From: Candidatus Nitrosopumilus sp.
GTDB taxonomy: Archaea > Thermoproteota > Nitrososphaeria > Nitrososphaerales > Nitrosopumilaceae
Assembly: GCA_029864335.1 (NCBI GenBank)
Contig: JAOTTS010000002.1
Coordinates: 1-64,000, forward strand
Direction of reading: 5' to 3'
DNA: 64,000 nt
Part shown: positions 8,360-16,785 of the stretch, piece by piece
Position numbering within the stretch: position 1 is the first letter of the stretch
Layout: every line of letters starts with the position of its first letter
Position numbers and translations under genes: made by a program
Notes under the pieces: generated by a model
Told to the model about the DNA's origin: nothing
The model's database searches: none
Seen by the model: the letters and a program-made list of their open reading frames with translations, nothing else

Positions 8360-8596
8360 ATGTCTGAATCTAGTAAAAAAAAATTAGATGCAACTGGATT
8401 GTTTTGTCCAGAACCTGTGTTTAGAACAAAAATTGAAATTGAAAGAATGCAAGTTGGTGAAACTTTAACAGTTTCTGCAGATGATCCTGCTGCTGAAGAT
8501 GATATCTCTAGATGGGTTACAAGAAACGGTCATGAACTATTAGATTTATCCAAAGATGGTAATGTTATTACTTTTCAAATTAAAAAGGTGAAATAA
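8360..8596 (+). CDS. TusA-family sulfurtransferase
   Basis: 78 residues. The family signature is clear: LDATGLFCPEPVFRTK contains the CPxP motif with the persulfide-carrying Cys, followed by the two-layer alpha/beta fold (GETLTVSADDPAAEDDISRW). TusA proteins relay sulfane sulfur to acceptors such as tRNA thiolation or cofactor systems. The cysteine synthase gene starts 8 bp downstream, so the two are probably one operon linking sulfur transfer to cysteine supply. Confidence 0.9.
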   Translation: MSESSKKKLDATGLFCPEPVFRTKIEIERMQVGETLTVSADDPAAEDDISRWVTRNGHELLDLSKDGNVITFQIKKVK

Positions 8597-8604
8597 CCAG
8601 AATA

Positions 8605-9597
8605 ATGACTACTGTTACTGATACAGATGTCTTGAGTCGTGTTGGAAACACTCCACTAGTAAAATTAAATTCGCTTTCTCATGATAACACTGAATATTTT
8701 GCAAAATTAGAAGGCCATAATCCCTTTGGATCTGTGAAGGATAGAGCGGCATATTGGATGATTAAAGATGGTGAAGAACGAGGCATTCTAACAAAAGGAA
8801 AAAGTATAATCATTGAACCTACTTCTGGAAATACTGGAATTGCATTAACTGGTATTGCCAATGTATTGGGTTACAAAGTTGAGATAGTAATTCCTGAAAA
8901 AGCAAGTAATGAAACCAAGGATATCATTAGAAAACTTGGTGCAAAAGTGTTTGAGACAAGTGATGATTTATGTCCTAAAGTAGGTGCTGGAACAGATCAA
9001 AGTATTGCATTAGCTACATCCATCGCATTATCAAGACCTGATACCTATTATTCTCCAAATCAATATGCAAACGAGGCAAATTTCAAAGGTCATTATGTTG
9101 GAACTGGTCCTGAAATTTGGAAACAAACTGAGGGAAAAGTAACTCATTTCTTTACAGGTGTTGGTACTGGTGGGACGATTACAGGTATTGGTACTTTTCT
9201 TAAAGAAAAAAATCCTAATGTTAAGATCATTGGTTGCCAACCTCAGCAAAATCATTTGATACAGGGATGGAGAAACTTTGAAGAGTCTGCAAAACCAGAT
9301 TTGTTTTTAAAACGAGAAAATATTGTGGATGATTGGATTTCTGTTGATAACAAAGAAGCATTTTCTGTAGTCAAAGAAGTATTTGAAAAAGATCAACTCT
9401 TAATCAGCCCTTCATCTGCAGCAGTTTATGCATGTATGAAAAAATATCCTATTGAGGGTGATGCATGCGTGGTAGGAATTTTTGCTGATGATGGACGAAA
9501 GTTCAAGAGTGTTTATGCTACTCAAAACGTCATGTCTGAAGAAGTATTTGAAAATTCTTTGAAAGAAGCAAAACACATGTCTGATTTAGCGTATTAG
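8605..9597 (+). CDS. Cysteine synthase (PLP-dependent, fold type II)
   Basis: 330 residues. Type II PLP-enzyme landmarks are present: RVGNTPLVKL, NPFGSVKDRAA with the Schiff-base Lys, EPTSGNTGIAL (substrate loop), GVGTGGTITG (phosphate-binding Gly loop) and SPSSAA near the C-terminus. It fits O-acetyl- or O-phosphoserine sulfhydrylases; the activated serine used is not clear from sequence. It is coupled to TusA and lies in a sulfur-assimilation neighbourhood with sulfite reductase and rhodanese. Confidence 0.87.
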   Translation: MTTVTDTDVLSRVGNTPLVKLNSLSHDNTEYFAKLEGHNPFGSVKDRAAYWMIKDGEERGILTKGKSIIIEPTSGNTGIALTGIANVLGYKVEIVIPEKASNETKDIIRKLGAKVFETSDDLCPKVGAGTDQSIALATSIALSRPDTYYSPNQYANEANFKGHYVGTGPEIWKQTEGKVTHFFTGVGTGGTITGIGTFLKEKNPNVKIIGCQPQQNHLIQGWRNFEESAKPDLFLKRENIVDDWISVDNKEAFSVVKEVFEKDQLLISPSSAAVYACMKKYPIEGDACVVGIFADDGRKFKSVYATQNVMSEEVFENSLKEAKHMSDLAY

Positions 9598-9600
9598 ATA

Positions 9601-10071
9601 TTATTCTAATATTTTCTTTAATTCATTTTGATAAAAATCTCTAAATAATGAATTCATTTCTCTTTCATGATTGAGGCATTTGTTGCTTTGTTCAGTGATT
9701 TTATTTTTAATATCTTTACTCCATTGACTTTGCTGTTTATCTTTAGGATCCGTAATTGATGGGTTAACTTTGATTTTCTGCATGATTTCTAATAATTCTA
9801 ATCCGAGTTGTCGAAATTTACTTGTACGTAAAAGAAACATTTGAGATTCTTCTTTGTTAATTAAATTCATCATGGCATGAACTTGATTATAATATTCTAA
9901 AGATTTATCATTATATTTTTTAAATTCATTCATCCTTTTCTCCCAATATTCTTTGGAGTGTTTTGCCTCTACCTTATAACTGAAATTGATCTCTGCTAAT
10001 TCTGTTCCTAATTTTGTTAGTTTTACACTAATTTCATTAATTGATCTTTTTAGATTCTCTATATCACTCAT
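9601..10071 (-). CDS. Coiled-coil hypothetical protein, 156 aa
   Basis: Almost entirely helical and charged, with heptad-type leucines in the first 35 residues (NLKRSINEISVKLTKLGTEL) and again at the C-terminus. No cysteine cluster, membrane segment or catalytic motif. It is the third gene of a leftward run with thioredoxin reductase and a zinc-finger mini-protein, and converges with cysteine synthase (3 bp gap). Family unknown. Confidence 0.65.
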   Translation of the reverse strand: MSDIENLKRSINEISVKLTKLGTELAEINFSYKVEAKHSKEYWEKRMNEFKKYNDKSLEYYNQVHAMMNLINKEESQMFLLRTSKFRQLGLELLEIMQKIKVNPSITDPKDKQQSQWSKDIKNKITEQSNKCLNHEREMNSLFRDFYQNELKKILE

Positions 10072-10096
10072 AGTATGCTGTCTACTTGTAAAATTG

Positions 10097-10312
10097 TTAA
10101 CCTTTTAATTTGTCCCATTCTGCTTTCGATTTTTTAGAATACCCCATCATGCAATTTTCACAGAACGAATCCAACTCATCAATTTCTAATTTTTTGAAAA
10201 AATCAAGAGACCACTTGTATGTTGGAATTTTTCTATATTGGAATTGCTGAATTGTAAAGATATCTTTCTGATGAAATTTTTTTAGACACTTTTTACATTG
10301 TGCACTTTTCAT
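10097..10312 (-). CDS. Small zinc-finger-like protein, 71 aa
   Basis: Two Cys pairs, CKKC near the N-terminus and CENC at about residue 53, suggest a structural zinc site. The rest is Lys- and aromatic-rich. Its ATG overlaps the TrxB stop by one base (TAATG), so it is translationally coupled to thioredoxin reductase. That coupling raises the possibility of a redox-responsive zinc site, which is an inference. Confidence 0.7.
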   Translation of the reverse strand: MKSAQCKKCLKKFHQKDIFTIQQFQYRKIPTYKWSLDFFKKLEIDELDSFCENCMMGYSKKSKAEWDKLKG

Positions 10313-11313
10313 TATCTCTTATCTGCACTTTCTGTTAGATACTTGTCAACATCAATTGCTGCCATACATCCATACCCTGCAGCAGTAACTGCCTGTCTAT
10401 AATTTCTATCGTGTACATCCCCCGCTGCAAAAACCCCTTCAATATTTGTATGGGTTTTATTTTTTAAGACAACATATCCTTCATTATCTAAATCAATTTG
10501 ACCTTTGAATAATTTTGTATTTGGTTCATGCCCTATTGCAACAAAAAGACCCCCTGCATCAATTGTTGTTTCTTCATTTGTTTTTAGATTTTTCAGAATT
10601 ACCTGTTGCATTTTCTGATCCCCCTTGATGTATGTGACTGCTGAATCCCAATGAATTCTTATTTTTTCATTATTCAATGCGCGTTCTTGCATTACTTTGC
10701 TTGCACGTAATTCATCTCTTCTATGTACAATGTGGACAGTTGTGGCAAATTTTGTAAGGAATGTTGCTTCTTCTATGGCCGAGTCTCCTCCTCCCACTAC
10801 AACTATTTCTTGATTTCTAAAGAATGGCCCATCACATGTTGCACAATACGAAACACCTTTTCCTGCAAATGCTTGTTCTCCAGACAATCCCATTTTTCTT
10901 GGATTTGCACCAGTTGCAATAATCACTGCACGCCCCTCGTATTCCTCCGATGCTGTTAAAACTTTGAAAGGACTTCGTCTAAAATCTACATCTACTGCTT
11001 CATCATCAATCATTGTTGTCCCCATCCTTTGAGATTGTTTTCTCATGTCTATCATTAAATCTGGGCCCATAATCCCGTTTTCAAACCCAGGATAATTTTC
11101 CACTTCTGTAGTATTTACTAATTGACCCCCTGGAAGAATTCCTGATAAAATTAAAGTATCATAACCTGCTCTTGAGCAATAAATTCCTGCAGTATATCCT
11201 GAAGGTCCTGCACCAATAATAATTACATCGAACTTTGTTTTAGCTTTATCTGGTTTCATTGGATCGCTATCATTTGTTTCTAGTACTGCTGCTCCTGCAT
11301 CTGCTGCCATCAT
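10312..11313 (-). CDS. trxB: Thioredoxin reductase
   Basis: 333 residues. FAD-binding GAGPSG, the redox-active CATC within VSYCATCDGPFF, NADPH-binding GGGDSA and a C-terminal AAGDV FAD site are in the standard order. An unusual N-terminal extension of about 27 residues (Ala/Asp-rich) precedes FDVIIIGAG; an internal ATG at residue 19 could be the true start. It reduces thioredoxin or similar proteins with NADPH and heads a three-gene leftward operon. Confidence 0.93.
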   Translation of the reverse strand: MMAADAGAAVLETNDSDPMKPDKAKTKFDVIIIGAGPSGYTAGIYCSRAGYDTLILSGILPGGQLVNTTEVENYPGFENGIMGPDLMIDMRKQSQRMGTTMIDDEAVDVDFRRSPFKVLTASEEYEGRAVIIATGANPRKMGLSGEQAFAGKGVSYCATCDGPFFRNQEIVVVGGGDSAIEEATFLTKFATTVHIVHRRDELRASKVMQERALNNEKIRIHWDSAVTYIKGDQKMQQVILKNLKTNEETTIDAGGLFVAIGHEPNTKLFKGQIDLDNEGYVVLKNKTHTNIEGVFAAGDVHDRNYRQAVTAAGYGCMAAIDVDKYLTESADKR

Positions 11314-11361
11314 GATGTTTGATAACTCTATTTCAATAATTTAAGTGAATATCTTTTTTGA

Positions 11362-11799
11362 TTATTCGTCTTTCATCCTCATAATTATCTGATCACATAT
11401 TCTACGCATTTCCGAATCTGACCCAACACTAGATATTCTTACAATATCTGTGGTAGTTACTATTCCTACAATTTGATCATTTTCTTTGATTGGAAGTTTG
11501 TGAATTAATTTCTCTTTCATCATTTCTGAAGCTTCCCAAATTGTTTCCTCAGGGTCTATTGTAATTAATGGTGATGACATTACTTCTGAGATCTCTGTAA
11601 ATAATGGTCTTCCTTCAGCCGCAATTTTTGTAACAAAATCTCGTTCAGTAATTATCCCAACTGGTTTGGAATTTTCAGTGACAATGACACAACCTATGTT
11701 TAATTTAGTCATATTTTGTGCTGCTTCTTGTAATGATGTTGACTTGTCAGCGGTAAGCACATTTTTACTCATAATCTGATTTACAAATGTATTGTCCAT
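11362..11799 (-). CDS. Two-CBS-domain protein
   Basis: 145 residues made up of a CBS pair: IMSKNVLTADKSTSLQEAA followed by GCVIVTENSKPVGIITERDF, then VMSSPLITIDPEETIWEA and GIVTTTDIVRI. Such Bateman modules bind adenine nucleotides. It is transcribed away from the adjacent universal stress gene at 11911. No effector domain is fused, so it probably acts by binding a partner. Confidence 0.88.
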   Translation of the reverse strand: MDNTFVNQIMSKNVLTADKSTSLQEAAQNMTKLNIGCVIVTENSKPVGIITERDFVTKIAAEGRPLFTEISEVMSSPLITIDPEETIWEASEMMKEKLIHKLPIKENDQIVGIVTTTDIVRISSVGSDSEMRRICDQIIMRMKDE

Positions 11800-11880
11800 G
11801 CAGTTTTGTGATTTTTCAATTATATGAGATAAATTCTAAATTATCACGATTGAAAATCAGTCAAGATAATCATTATAGAG

Positions 11881-11887
11881 TTATAAG
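11881..11887 (+). promoter_or_regulatory. TATA-like box for the UspA gene
   Basis: TTATAAG ends 24 nt before ATG 11911, the spacing expected for a leaderless transcript. This decides the start in favour of the ATG over an in-frame TTG at 11899. Confidence 0.5.
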
Positions 11888-11910
11888 TTCCAATTAATTT
11901 GTGGAAGATT

Positions 11911-12342
11911 ATGGCAATCAAAACTAAAAAAATTCTAGTTCCACTTGATGGCTCAAAAAATTCAATTCGTGGTTTAGATATGGCCATTCATATAGCAAGA
12001 CAATCCCAAGGCACAATTGTTGCTTTGTCGGTTAAATCTGTACCTGGAATTTATGCGATTCATCCACTTGGATTTTTAGATTTTAATTCAATGACTGAAG
12101 TAAAAAAAACTCTAAATGAAGCAAAAGTACGAGCTGCCCAAAAGGGAATTCAATTAACTGCAAAAGCAATAGCTGGTGATCCTGGATATGATATTGCAAG
12201 ATTTGCTAATAACAAGAAAAATAAAATTGATATGGTTGTGATTGGTGCTCGTGGACGAGGTTCTGCAAAAGAACTTTTCTTAGGAAGCGTTTCAAATTAC
12301 GTTTTGCATAAATCTAAAAAGCCAATTTTGATTGTAAAATAA
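11911..12342 (+). CDS. Universal stress protein (UspA family)
   Basis: 143 residues from ATG 11911. The Usp fold is clear: KKILVPLDGSKNS at the N-terminus and the ATP-binding G-x2-G-x9-G(S) pattern in GARGRGSAKELFLGSVSN. It is therefore expected to bind ATP. It sits between a CBS-pair protein and a four-CBS protein, suggesting a nucleotide-sensing stress group. A second ATP-type Usp of the same length lies at 13655. Confidence 0.9.
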   Translation: MAIKTKKILVPLDGSKNSIRGLDMAIHIARQSQGTIVALSVKSVPGIYAIHPLGFLDFNSMTEVKKTLNEAKVRAAQKGIQLTAKAIAGDPGYDIARFANNKKNKIDMVVIGARGRGSAKELFLGSVSNYVLHKSKKPILIVK

Positions 12343-12344
12343 AA

Positions 12345-13199
12345 TTACACAGCTAATGCTGCCACAATATCCGATTTTGTAATTATTCCTACCAATTTTG
12401 ATTTTTTAACAACTGGCAATCCACTAATGTCATTTTTGATCATACGAGTAATTGCATTTTTGATATCATCATCCAACTCGATTGTGATAGGCTTGGTTGC
12501 CATAATGTCTGTGGCATGGAATGGAAATAGATAACTCATTTGATTTGAATGAATTTCTTCTAAGCCTTTTTTGAATTTGTACTCTTGAACTTCTTTAGGA
12601 TCTGCTGACTCTGCAATCCATTGTGGAATCTTTGCAGGCACAAAGTCTCTGAATGTGATAATTCCTACTGGGGTCTGATTTCTTTTAATAATTATTCTTG
12701 ATATCCCATATTTTAGCAATAATCTCTCCACATGTAATATTGGATCACTTGGGGAGGCAGTAATGACATCTTTTTTCATTATTTTTGAAACTTTGAATGA
12801 AGTTGACTCTTTTGTAAGGAATGCTTTTACAAGATCTGTCTCTGTTACAATTCCTCGTAGTGTGTTATCATTATTTGTAATGATTACTAGGCTGATTCTA
12901 TGCTTCTTCATCATCTTTGCACATTCATTTACAGTATTACCCACGGTTAAAGTAAATAATTTCTTAGGGATGAAATCTCTTGCTTTTACAGATTTGATTG
13001 GGCTTGAACCTAATTCATAGATTTTTTTTGCAATATCTTTTTCAGTAATTACTCCGATAGGTTTTTTCTTATCTACAATAACTACACGTTTTACTTTGTT
13101 TTTTAATAGACTATCTCTGGTTTTTAATAATGTGGTATTTGGATTAACTGTAATTGGCTTTGTGATTAATTCTGATAATTTTATATTTTTTACATCCAA
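12345..13199 (-). CDS. Four-CBS-domain protein
   Basis: 284 residues from TTG 13199, containing four consecutive CBS motifs: ELITKPITVNPNTTLL, KLFTLTVGNTVNECA, KIMKKDVITASPSDP and DIMATKPITIELDDD. Each is followed by the GIIT-type strand (GVITEKDIAKK, GIVTETDLVKA, GIITFRDFVPA, GIITKSDIVAA). It forms two Bateman modules, probable adenylate sensors. It converges on the UspA gene with a 2-bp gap. Confidence 0.9.
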   Translation of the reverse strand: MDVKNIKLSELITKPITVNPNTTLLKTRDSLLKNKVKRVVIVDKKKPIGVITEKDIAKKIYELGSSPIKSVKARDFIPKKLFTLTVGNTVNECAKMMKKHRISLVIITNNDNTLRGIVTETDLVKAFLTKESTSFKVSKIMKKDVITASPSDPILHVERLLLKYGISRIIIKRNQTPVGIITFRDFVPAKIPQWIAESADPKEVQEYKFKKGLEEIHSNQMSYLFPFHATDIMATKPITIELDDDIKNAITRMIKNDISGLPVVKKSKLVGIITKSDIVAALAV

Positions 13200-13308
13200 T
13201 ATGCCTCTGTTTTTTATTTCTTAATTAAGTCTTAATACAATCATCCTTGAATTTCATATTTGGTAATTATTGAGAAAGATATTTACTTCTAGGTTATGTG
13301 AGAAGCGT

Positions 13309-13653
13309 ATGGTAGATCCTGTTCCTTTGTATGTAGTTGGCTTATCTAAAGATGAACCTGCAAATGAAGTACTTTCTTCAAAGTTTGGTTCGGCTCTAGA
13401 AAAAGTTCAACAAGTGTTATCTAATATCATTGAAGCAAAAATTACAGTAGAATCTCAAAATTCTGAGGGATCAAGAACTCACTATGATGTTACTGCATCT
13501 GTCAAGACTTCAAAAAATACATTGGTTTACACTAAATCTGGTTGGGATATTCTAAAAATCGCCGATGAATTGAGCCGAAAATTAGAAGGAGAGTTATCCA
13601 ATCGTGATAATAAACGTCAAAGGGAAAGTATTCGTAAAAAGGAGGAATTCTGA
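13309..13653 (+). CDS. HPF/RaiA-like ribosome-associated protein
   Basis: 114 residues from ATG 13309; a TATTTA at about 13279-13284 is placed for leaderless initiation there, and the in-frame ORF from 13270 overlaps it. The pattern SALEKVQQVLSNIIEAKITVE, then HYDVTASVKTSKNTLVY and GWDILKIADELSRKLEGEL resembles the beta-alpha-beta-beta-beta-alpha fold of hibernation-promoting factors, with a basic tail. It is coupled to a Usp gene, consistent with stress or stationary-phase control of translation. The assignment rests on pattern only. Confidence 0.6.
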   Translation: MVDPVPLYVVGLSKDEPANEVLSSKFGSALEKVQQVLSNIIEAKITVESQNSEGSRTHYDVTASVKTSKNTLVYTKSGWDILKIADELSRKLEGELSNRDNKRQRESIRKKEEF

Positions 13654-13654
13654 A

Positions 13655-14086
13655 ATGTTTCAAAATATTCTTGTTCCATTTGATCTATCCGACCAATCTA
13701 CTAGAGCCTTTAAGGTGGCTTTAGATATGGCAAAAAAATATCAATCAAAAATTACTCTTCTGACTTGCCTTGAAGGTGATGCTTGGCATCACAAATATTA
13801 TGATTCAAGAGCAGATAAAGAATTAATTAAAAAACAAAGCAAGGCTTCAAAAAAGCATATTGAAAAAATAGAATCATATGCAGAAAAAAATCACATTGCT
13901 ATCAAATCTCAAATTATTACTTCAAAATCTGTAGTAAATGATATCGTGACTTTTGCAAAATCACGGAAACATGATCTTATTGTAATTGGTTCTCACGGAA
14001 GAAGTGGTTTTGATAAAGTTCTCTTAGGCAGTGTTGCAAATGGTGTATCTCAGAAAACTCGCTGCCCTGTTTTAATTGTAAAATAA
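13655..14086 (+). CDS. Universal stress protein (UspA family)
   Basis: 143 residues from ATG 13655, chosen because a strong GGAGG Shine-Dalgarno lies at 13641-13645, nine bases upstream, inside the end of the HPF-like gene. The ORF remains open back to 13604, but that overlaps the previous gene. The ATP-binding motif GSHGRSGFDKVLLGSVANG is intact. Probably co-transcribed with the HPF-like gene and followed 7 bp later by malate dehydrogenase. Confidence 0.9.
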   Translation: MFQNILVPFDLSDQSTRAFKVALDMAKKYQSKITLLTCLEGDAWHHKYYDSRADKELIKKQSKASKKHIEKIESYAEKNHIAIKSQIITSKSVVNDIVTFAKSRKHDLIVIGSHGRSGFDKVLLGSVANGVSQKTRCPVLIVK

Positions 14087-14093
14087 ACCGGCT

Positions 14094-15005
14094 GTGTTTT
14101 ACTTGATTTCAATCATTGGCAGCGGCCGAGTTGGAGCATCAATTGCGTTTCTTTGTGTTGCAAATGCATTAGATGATGTATTGCTGCTAAATCGTACTAA
14201 GGATAAAGCATTAGGTGAGTCCATGGATATTGCAAACGCAATTCCTCCTACATCCAAGTTTTCTATCCGCGGTACAGATGATTATTCTGAATTATCCGAT
14301 TCTGATATCATAGTTATTGCAGCAAGTAGAGATAATTATACAAAAGACAGAACAGAAAACATCCAATCACAAGTAGATATGATTAAAGAAATTGCAGAAA
14401 AAATCAAGCAGTATTGCCCTTCTGCAATAATTTTGGTAATTTCAAATCCTCCAGACGTTTTGACTTATTTCTTTCAAAAAGGATCTGGTTTTTCTAGATT
14501 CAAAGTAATGGGAATTGCATCAAGTCTTGATTCAAGTCGATTTCGTTATTTTATTTCAGAAAAACTATTTGTTCCACAGTCTTCAATCTCTAATGCATTA
14601 GTTCTTGGGGAACATGGTGATTCTATGGTTCCAATTTTTTCTAATGCTTCTGTTAATGGAACTAATCTTAATTCCTTGATTGATGACACAGTAAGAGAAT
14701 CAATGATCAATAATATCCGTGGTTATTGGAAACAATTAAGAAATTACAAGAGTAGATCTCAGTTTGGCATTGCCAAAAATACCTATGATGTGATTCATGC
14801 CATTATTAACGCAAAAGAATTATCTGTTCCTGCCTCAATAGTTCTTGAAGGTGAATATGGGGAAAATAATGTATCTATGGGAATTCCTGTAAAAATTAAT
14901 CAAAATGGTGTCTCTGAAATACAAAAAATTGATCTTGATGGATCTGAGAAATTAATGTTAAAAGAATCTTCTAAAAAAATCCGTGATGACATTAATTCTG
15001 TTTAA
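14094..15005 (+). CDS. mdh: Malate/lactate dehydrogenase family
   Basis: 303 residues from GTG 14094. Rossmann GSGRVGASIAF, NAD-binding ISNPPDVLT and the catalytic LGEHGDSMVP are present, with the substrate-binding Arg in DRTEN. This fits the LDH-like malate dehydrogenases of archaea, which interconvert malate and oxaloacetate. The first active-site loop (ASRDNYTKDR) differs from classic MDH, so other 2-hydroxyacids cannot be excluded. Confidence 0.85.
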   Translation: MFYLISIIGSGRVGASIAFLCVANALDDVLLLNRTKDKALGESMDIANAIPPTSKFSIRGTDDYSELSDSDIIVIAASRDNYTKDRTENIQSQVDMIKEIAEKIKQYCPSAIILVISNPPDVLTYFFQKGSGFSRFKVMGIASSLDSSRFRYFISEKLFVPQSSISNALVLGEHGDSMVPIFSNASVNGTNLNSLIDDTVRESMINNIRGYWKQLRNYKSRSQFGIAKNTYDVIHAIINAKELSVPASIVLEGEYGENNVSMGIPVKINQNGVSEIQKIDLDGSEKLMLKESSKKIRDDINSV

Positions 15006-15762
15006 ATTTATTTAGAATTTCTTCATGTTTTTTACAAAACTTTTTGTTGTTTATTTGTGAACGAAAAAGATCTTTTTGCCAGTGTGCATTATAACATCTA
15101 CAATTCACATTCTCGCAAAATGCCTCCCCTGTTTCATAATACATGATAGATTGTAACAGGTACCCCTCACTAATTTCTGATAAGTGTGAATCATGATATT
15201 CTAAAAACTGACCTTTATACTTTTTCTTGATTTCATCTACTCTCTCTTTAGAAAAATTCGTCATTAGTTCTATATAGTATTGTTTTGGTTTTGCTGGGGC
15301 TTCTATCATACCTGTTGTTGAAATTATTGCAGGATTAGAAGCAATCAAAGATCTTCCATGATATCTAAAATCACTGTCATCAAATGTGCATGTAAGCTTA
15401 TTTGTAAAAATTACATTTAAGATGTCTATTTTGTTTTCATTATCTGGTATTAATTCTGAAATAATCTTTTGAAATTCAATTCCGTCGTATAATGGCATTT
15501 CCTCTTTTTGAGACATGTCTATGTTTTCTTTTTCACTTAAGATATCCTTAACTGAAGTATTGTGTTTTTGAAATGGTTTTTTTATGTCAAAAATTTTAGT
15601 GCTGGCAATTTTTTCATATGTTTTATCATCTAAACCATTGAAGAAATTATTTCTTGTTTCAATTTTAATTTGAAATGCTTTTGTGAAAAATTTTTCTAAT
15701 CTATCTAATTGAATTTCTGGAACTGTAGGTTCATCATACAGAATAATTTTAGAAATTTTCAA
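14992..15762 (-). CDS. Conserved hypothetical (resembles DUF6775 putative metallopeptidase)
   Basis: 256 residues from TTG 15762. The N-terminus (SKIILYDEPTVPEIQLDRLEK) and a C-terminal Cys cluster (FCENVNCRCYNAH, later FCKKHE) recall a family often found in Nitrosopumilus and labelled DUF6775. No classic HExxH motif is visible, so peptidase activity is doubtful. The 3' end overlaps malate dehydrogenase by 14 bp in convergent orientation. Confidence 0.6.
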   Translation of the reverse strand: MKISKIILYDEPTVPEIQLDRLEKFFTKAFQIKIETRNNFFNGLDDKTYEKIASTKIFDIKKPFQKHNTSVKDILSEKENIDMSQKEEMPLYDGIEFQKIISELIPDNENKIDILNVIFTNKLTCTFDDSDFRYHGRSLIASNPAIISTTGMIEAPAKPKQYYIELMTNFSKERVDEIKKKYKGQFLEYHDSHLSEISEGYLLQSIMYYETGEAFCENVNCRCYNAHWQKDLFRSQINNKKFCKKHEEILNKFKQN

Positions 15763-15785
15763 TAAAAAAGATATGTCTTGATGCC

Positions 15786-16604
15786 TTATCTTTCTAACTC
15801 TTTTATTTTTACTGCTGTTATTTCAGCTGCCTTTTTCCCAGAGTATAACATAGAACCAAATGTTGGACCCATTCTCGCCAATCCATGTGTTTCGGTAACT
15901 GACATACCTGCAGCAATCAATCCTGGATAGACTTCTCCTGTTTTGTGCACTACGTGTTCTTCGCCATCATTGACATGCATTGGCTCCATTCCTTTCCATT
16001 TTGTTAATCCTCTATCAACCAGTCTTTTTACAGCAACAGAATCGTGGCCTGATGCATCAATAATTATTTTTGCTTCTAGTGCAACTGGATCTACACATGT
16101 TATGTTGCGTGGCAATGCTGAAACTGGCATCCAATTAACAACAATTCCTGTAACTCTGCCATTTTTTAATACTAGGTCGTCAAATTTTGTAAGCTGAAGG
16201 AATTTCACTCCTGCATCACATGCTGCTGCAATTAATTTTGATACTGCATGTGGTCCTGGAGTTAGATACAAACCATCTGCAACTTTTTTGTATGGCACAC
16301 CTAACTCATCCCAAAATTTCTGTGCCGGCTCTCTAACTGTTACTGGATTCATCATATAGCCACCTAGCCAATAACCTCCTCCAAGGTAGTTGTTTTGTTC
16401 AATTACAAGAACTTTGAAACCCATGTTTGAGAGTTCTCTGCTAGCTGTTAATCCTGCCGGACCAGCTCCTATAATTATGACATCTGAATCTGCTCTGTCA
16501 ATTAATACATCATGGAACTCATTTGCAATTGCACGTGTAATTTCAACTTCACGTACATCGGTAAATATTTTATTAGATTGCTCTGCTACTGTTGCTTCTT
16601 GCAT
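15786..16604 (-). CDS. thi4: Thi4-type thiamine thiazole synthase
   Basis: 272 residues from ATG 16604; an upstream TTG at 16628 would add eight residues, but a TATTAATT box lies about 25 nt before the ATG. The FAD/NAD-binding GAGPAGLTASREL and GGGYWLGGYMMNP segments are diagnostic, as is the C-terminal ARMGPTFGSMLYSGKKAAE. The segment PRNITCVDP carries a Cys (residue 170) where yeast Thi4 has its sulfur-donor Cys and many methanogen enzymes have His. It makes the thiazole moiety of thiamine from NAD and glycine. Confidence 0.92.
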   Translation of the reverse strand: MQEATVAEQSNKIFTDVREVEITRAIANEFHDVLIDRADSDVIIIGAGPAGLTASRELSNMGFKVLVIEQNNYLGGGYWLGGYMMNPVTVREPAQKFWDELGVPYKKVADGLYLTPGPHAVSKLIAAACDAGVKFLQLTKFDDLVLKNGRVTGIVVNWMPVSALPRNITCVDPVALEAKIIIDASGHDSVAVKRLVDRGLTKWKGMEPMHVNDGEEHVVHKTGEVYPGLIAAGMSVTETHGLARMGPTFGSMLYSGKKAAEITAVKIKELER

Positions 16605-16785
16605 GCCGTGATTCCATTCTCTGAACAATTAATACTTTCCCACATTTTTAAAAAATTAGGTTTAACTAATTCTATTATATTGTATTATAGAAAAGCAGGA
16701 AAATTATGTATGTTCCCAAAATTTTCCCTACTAAAACATCCCTATATCAAAAATTTATAACCAAACTAAATGGAAATCTTTTGTA

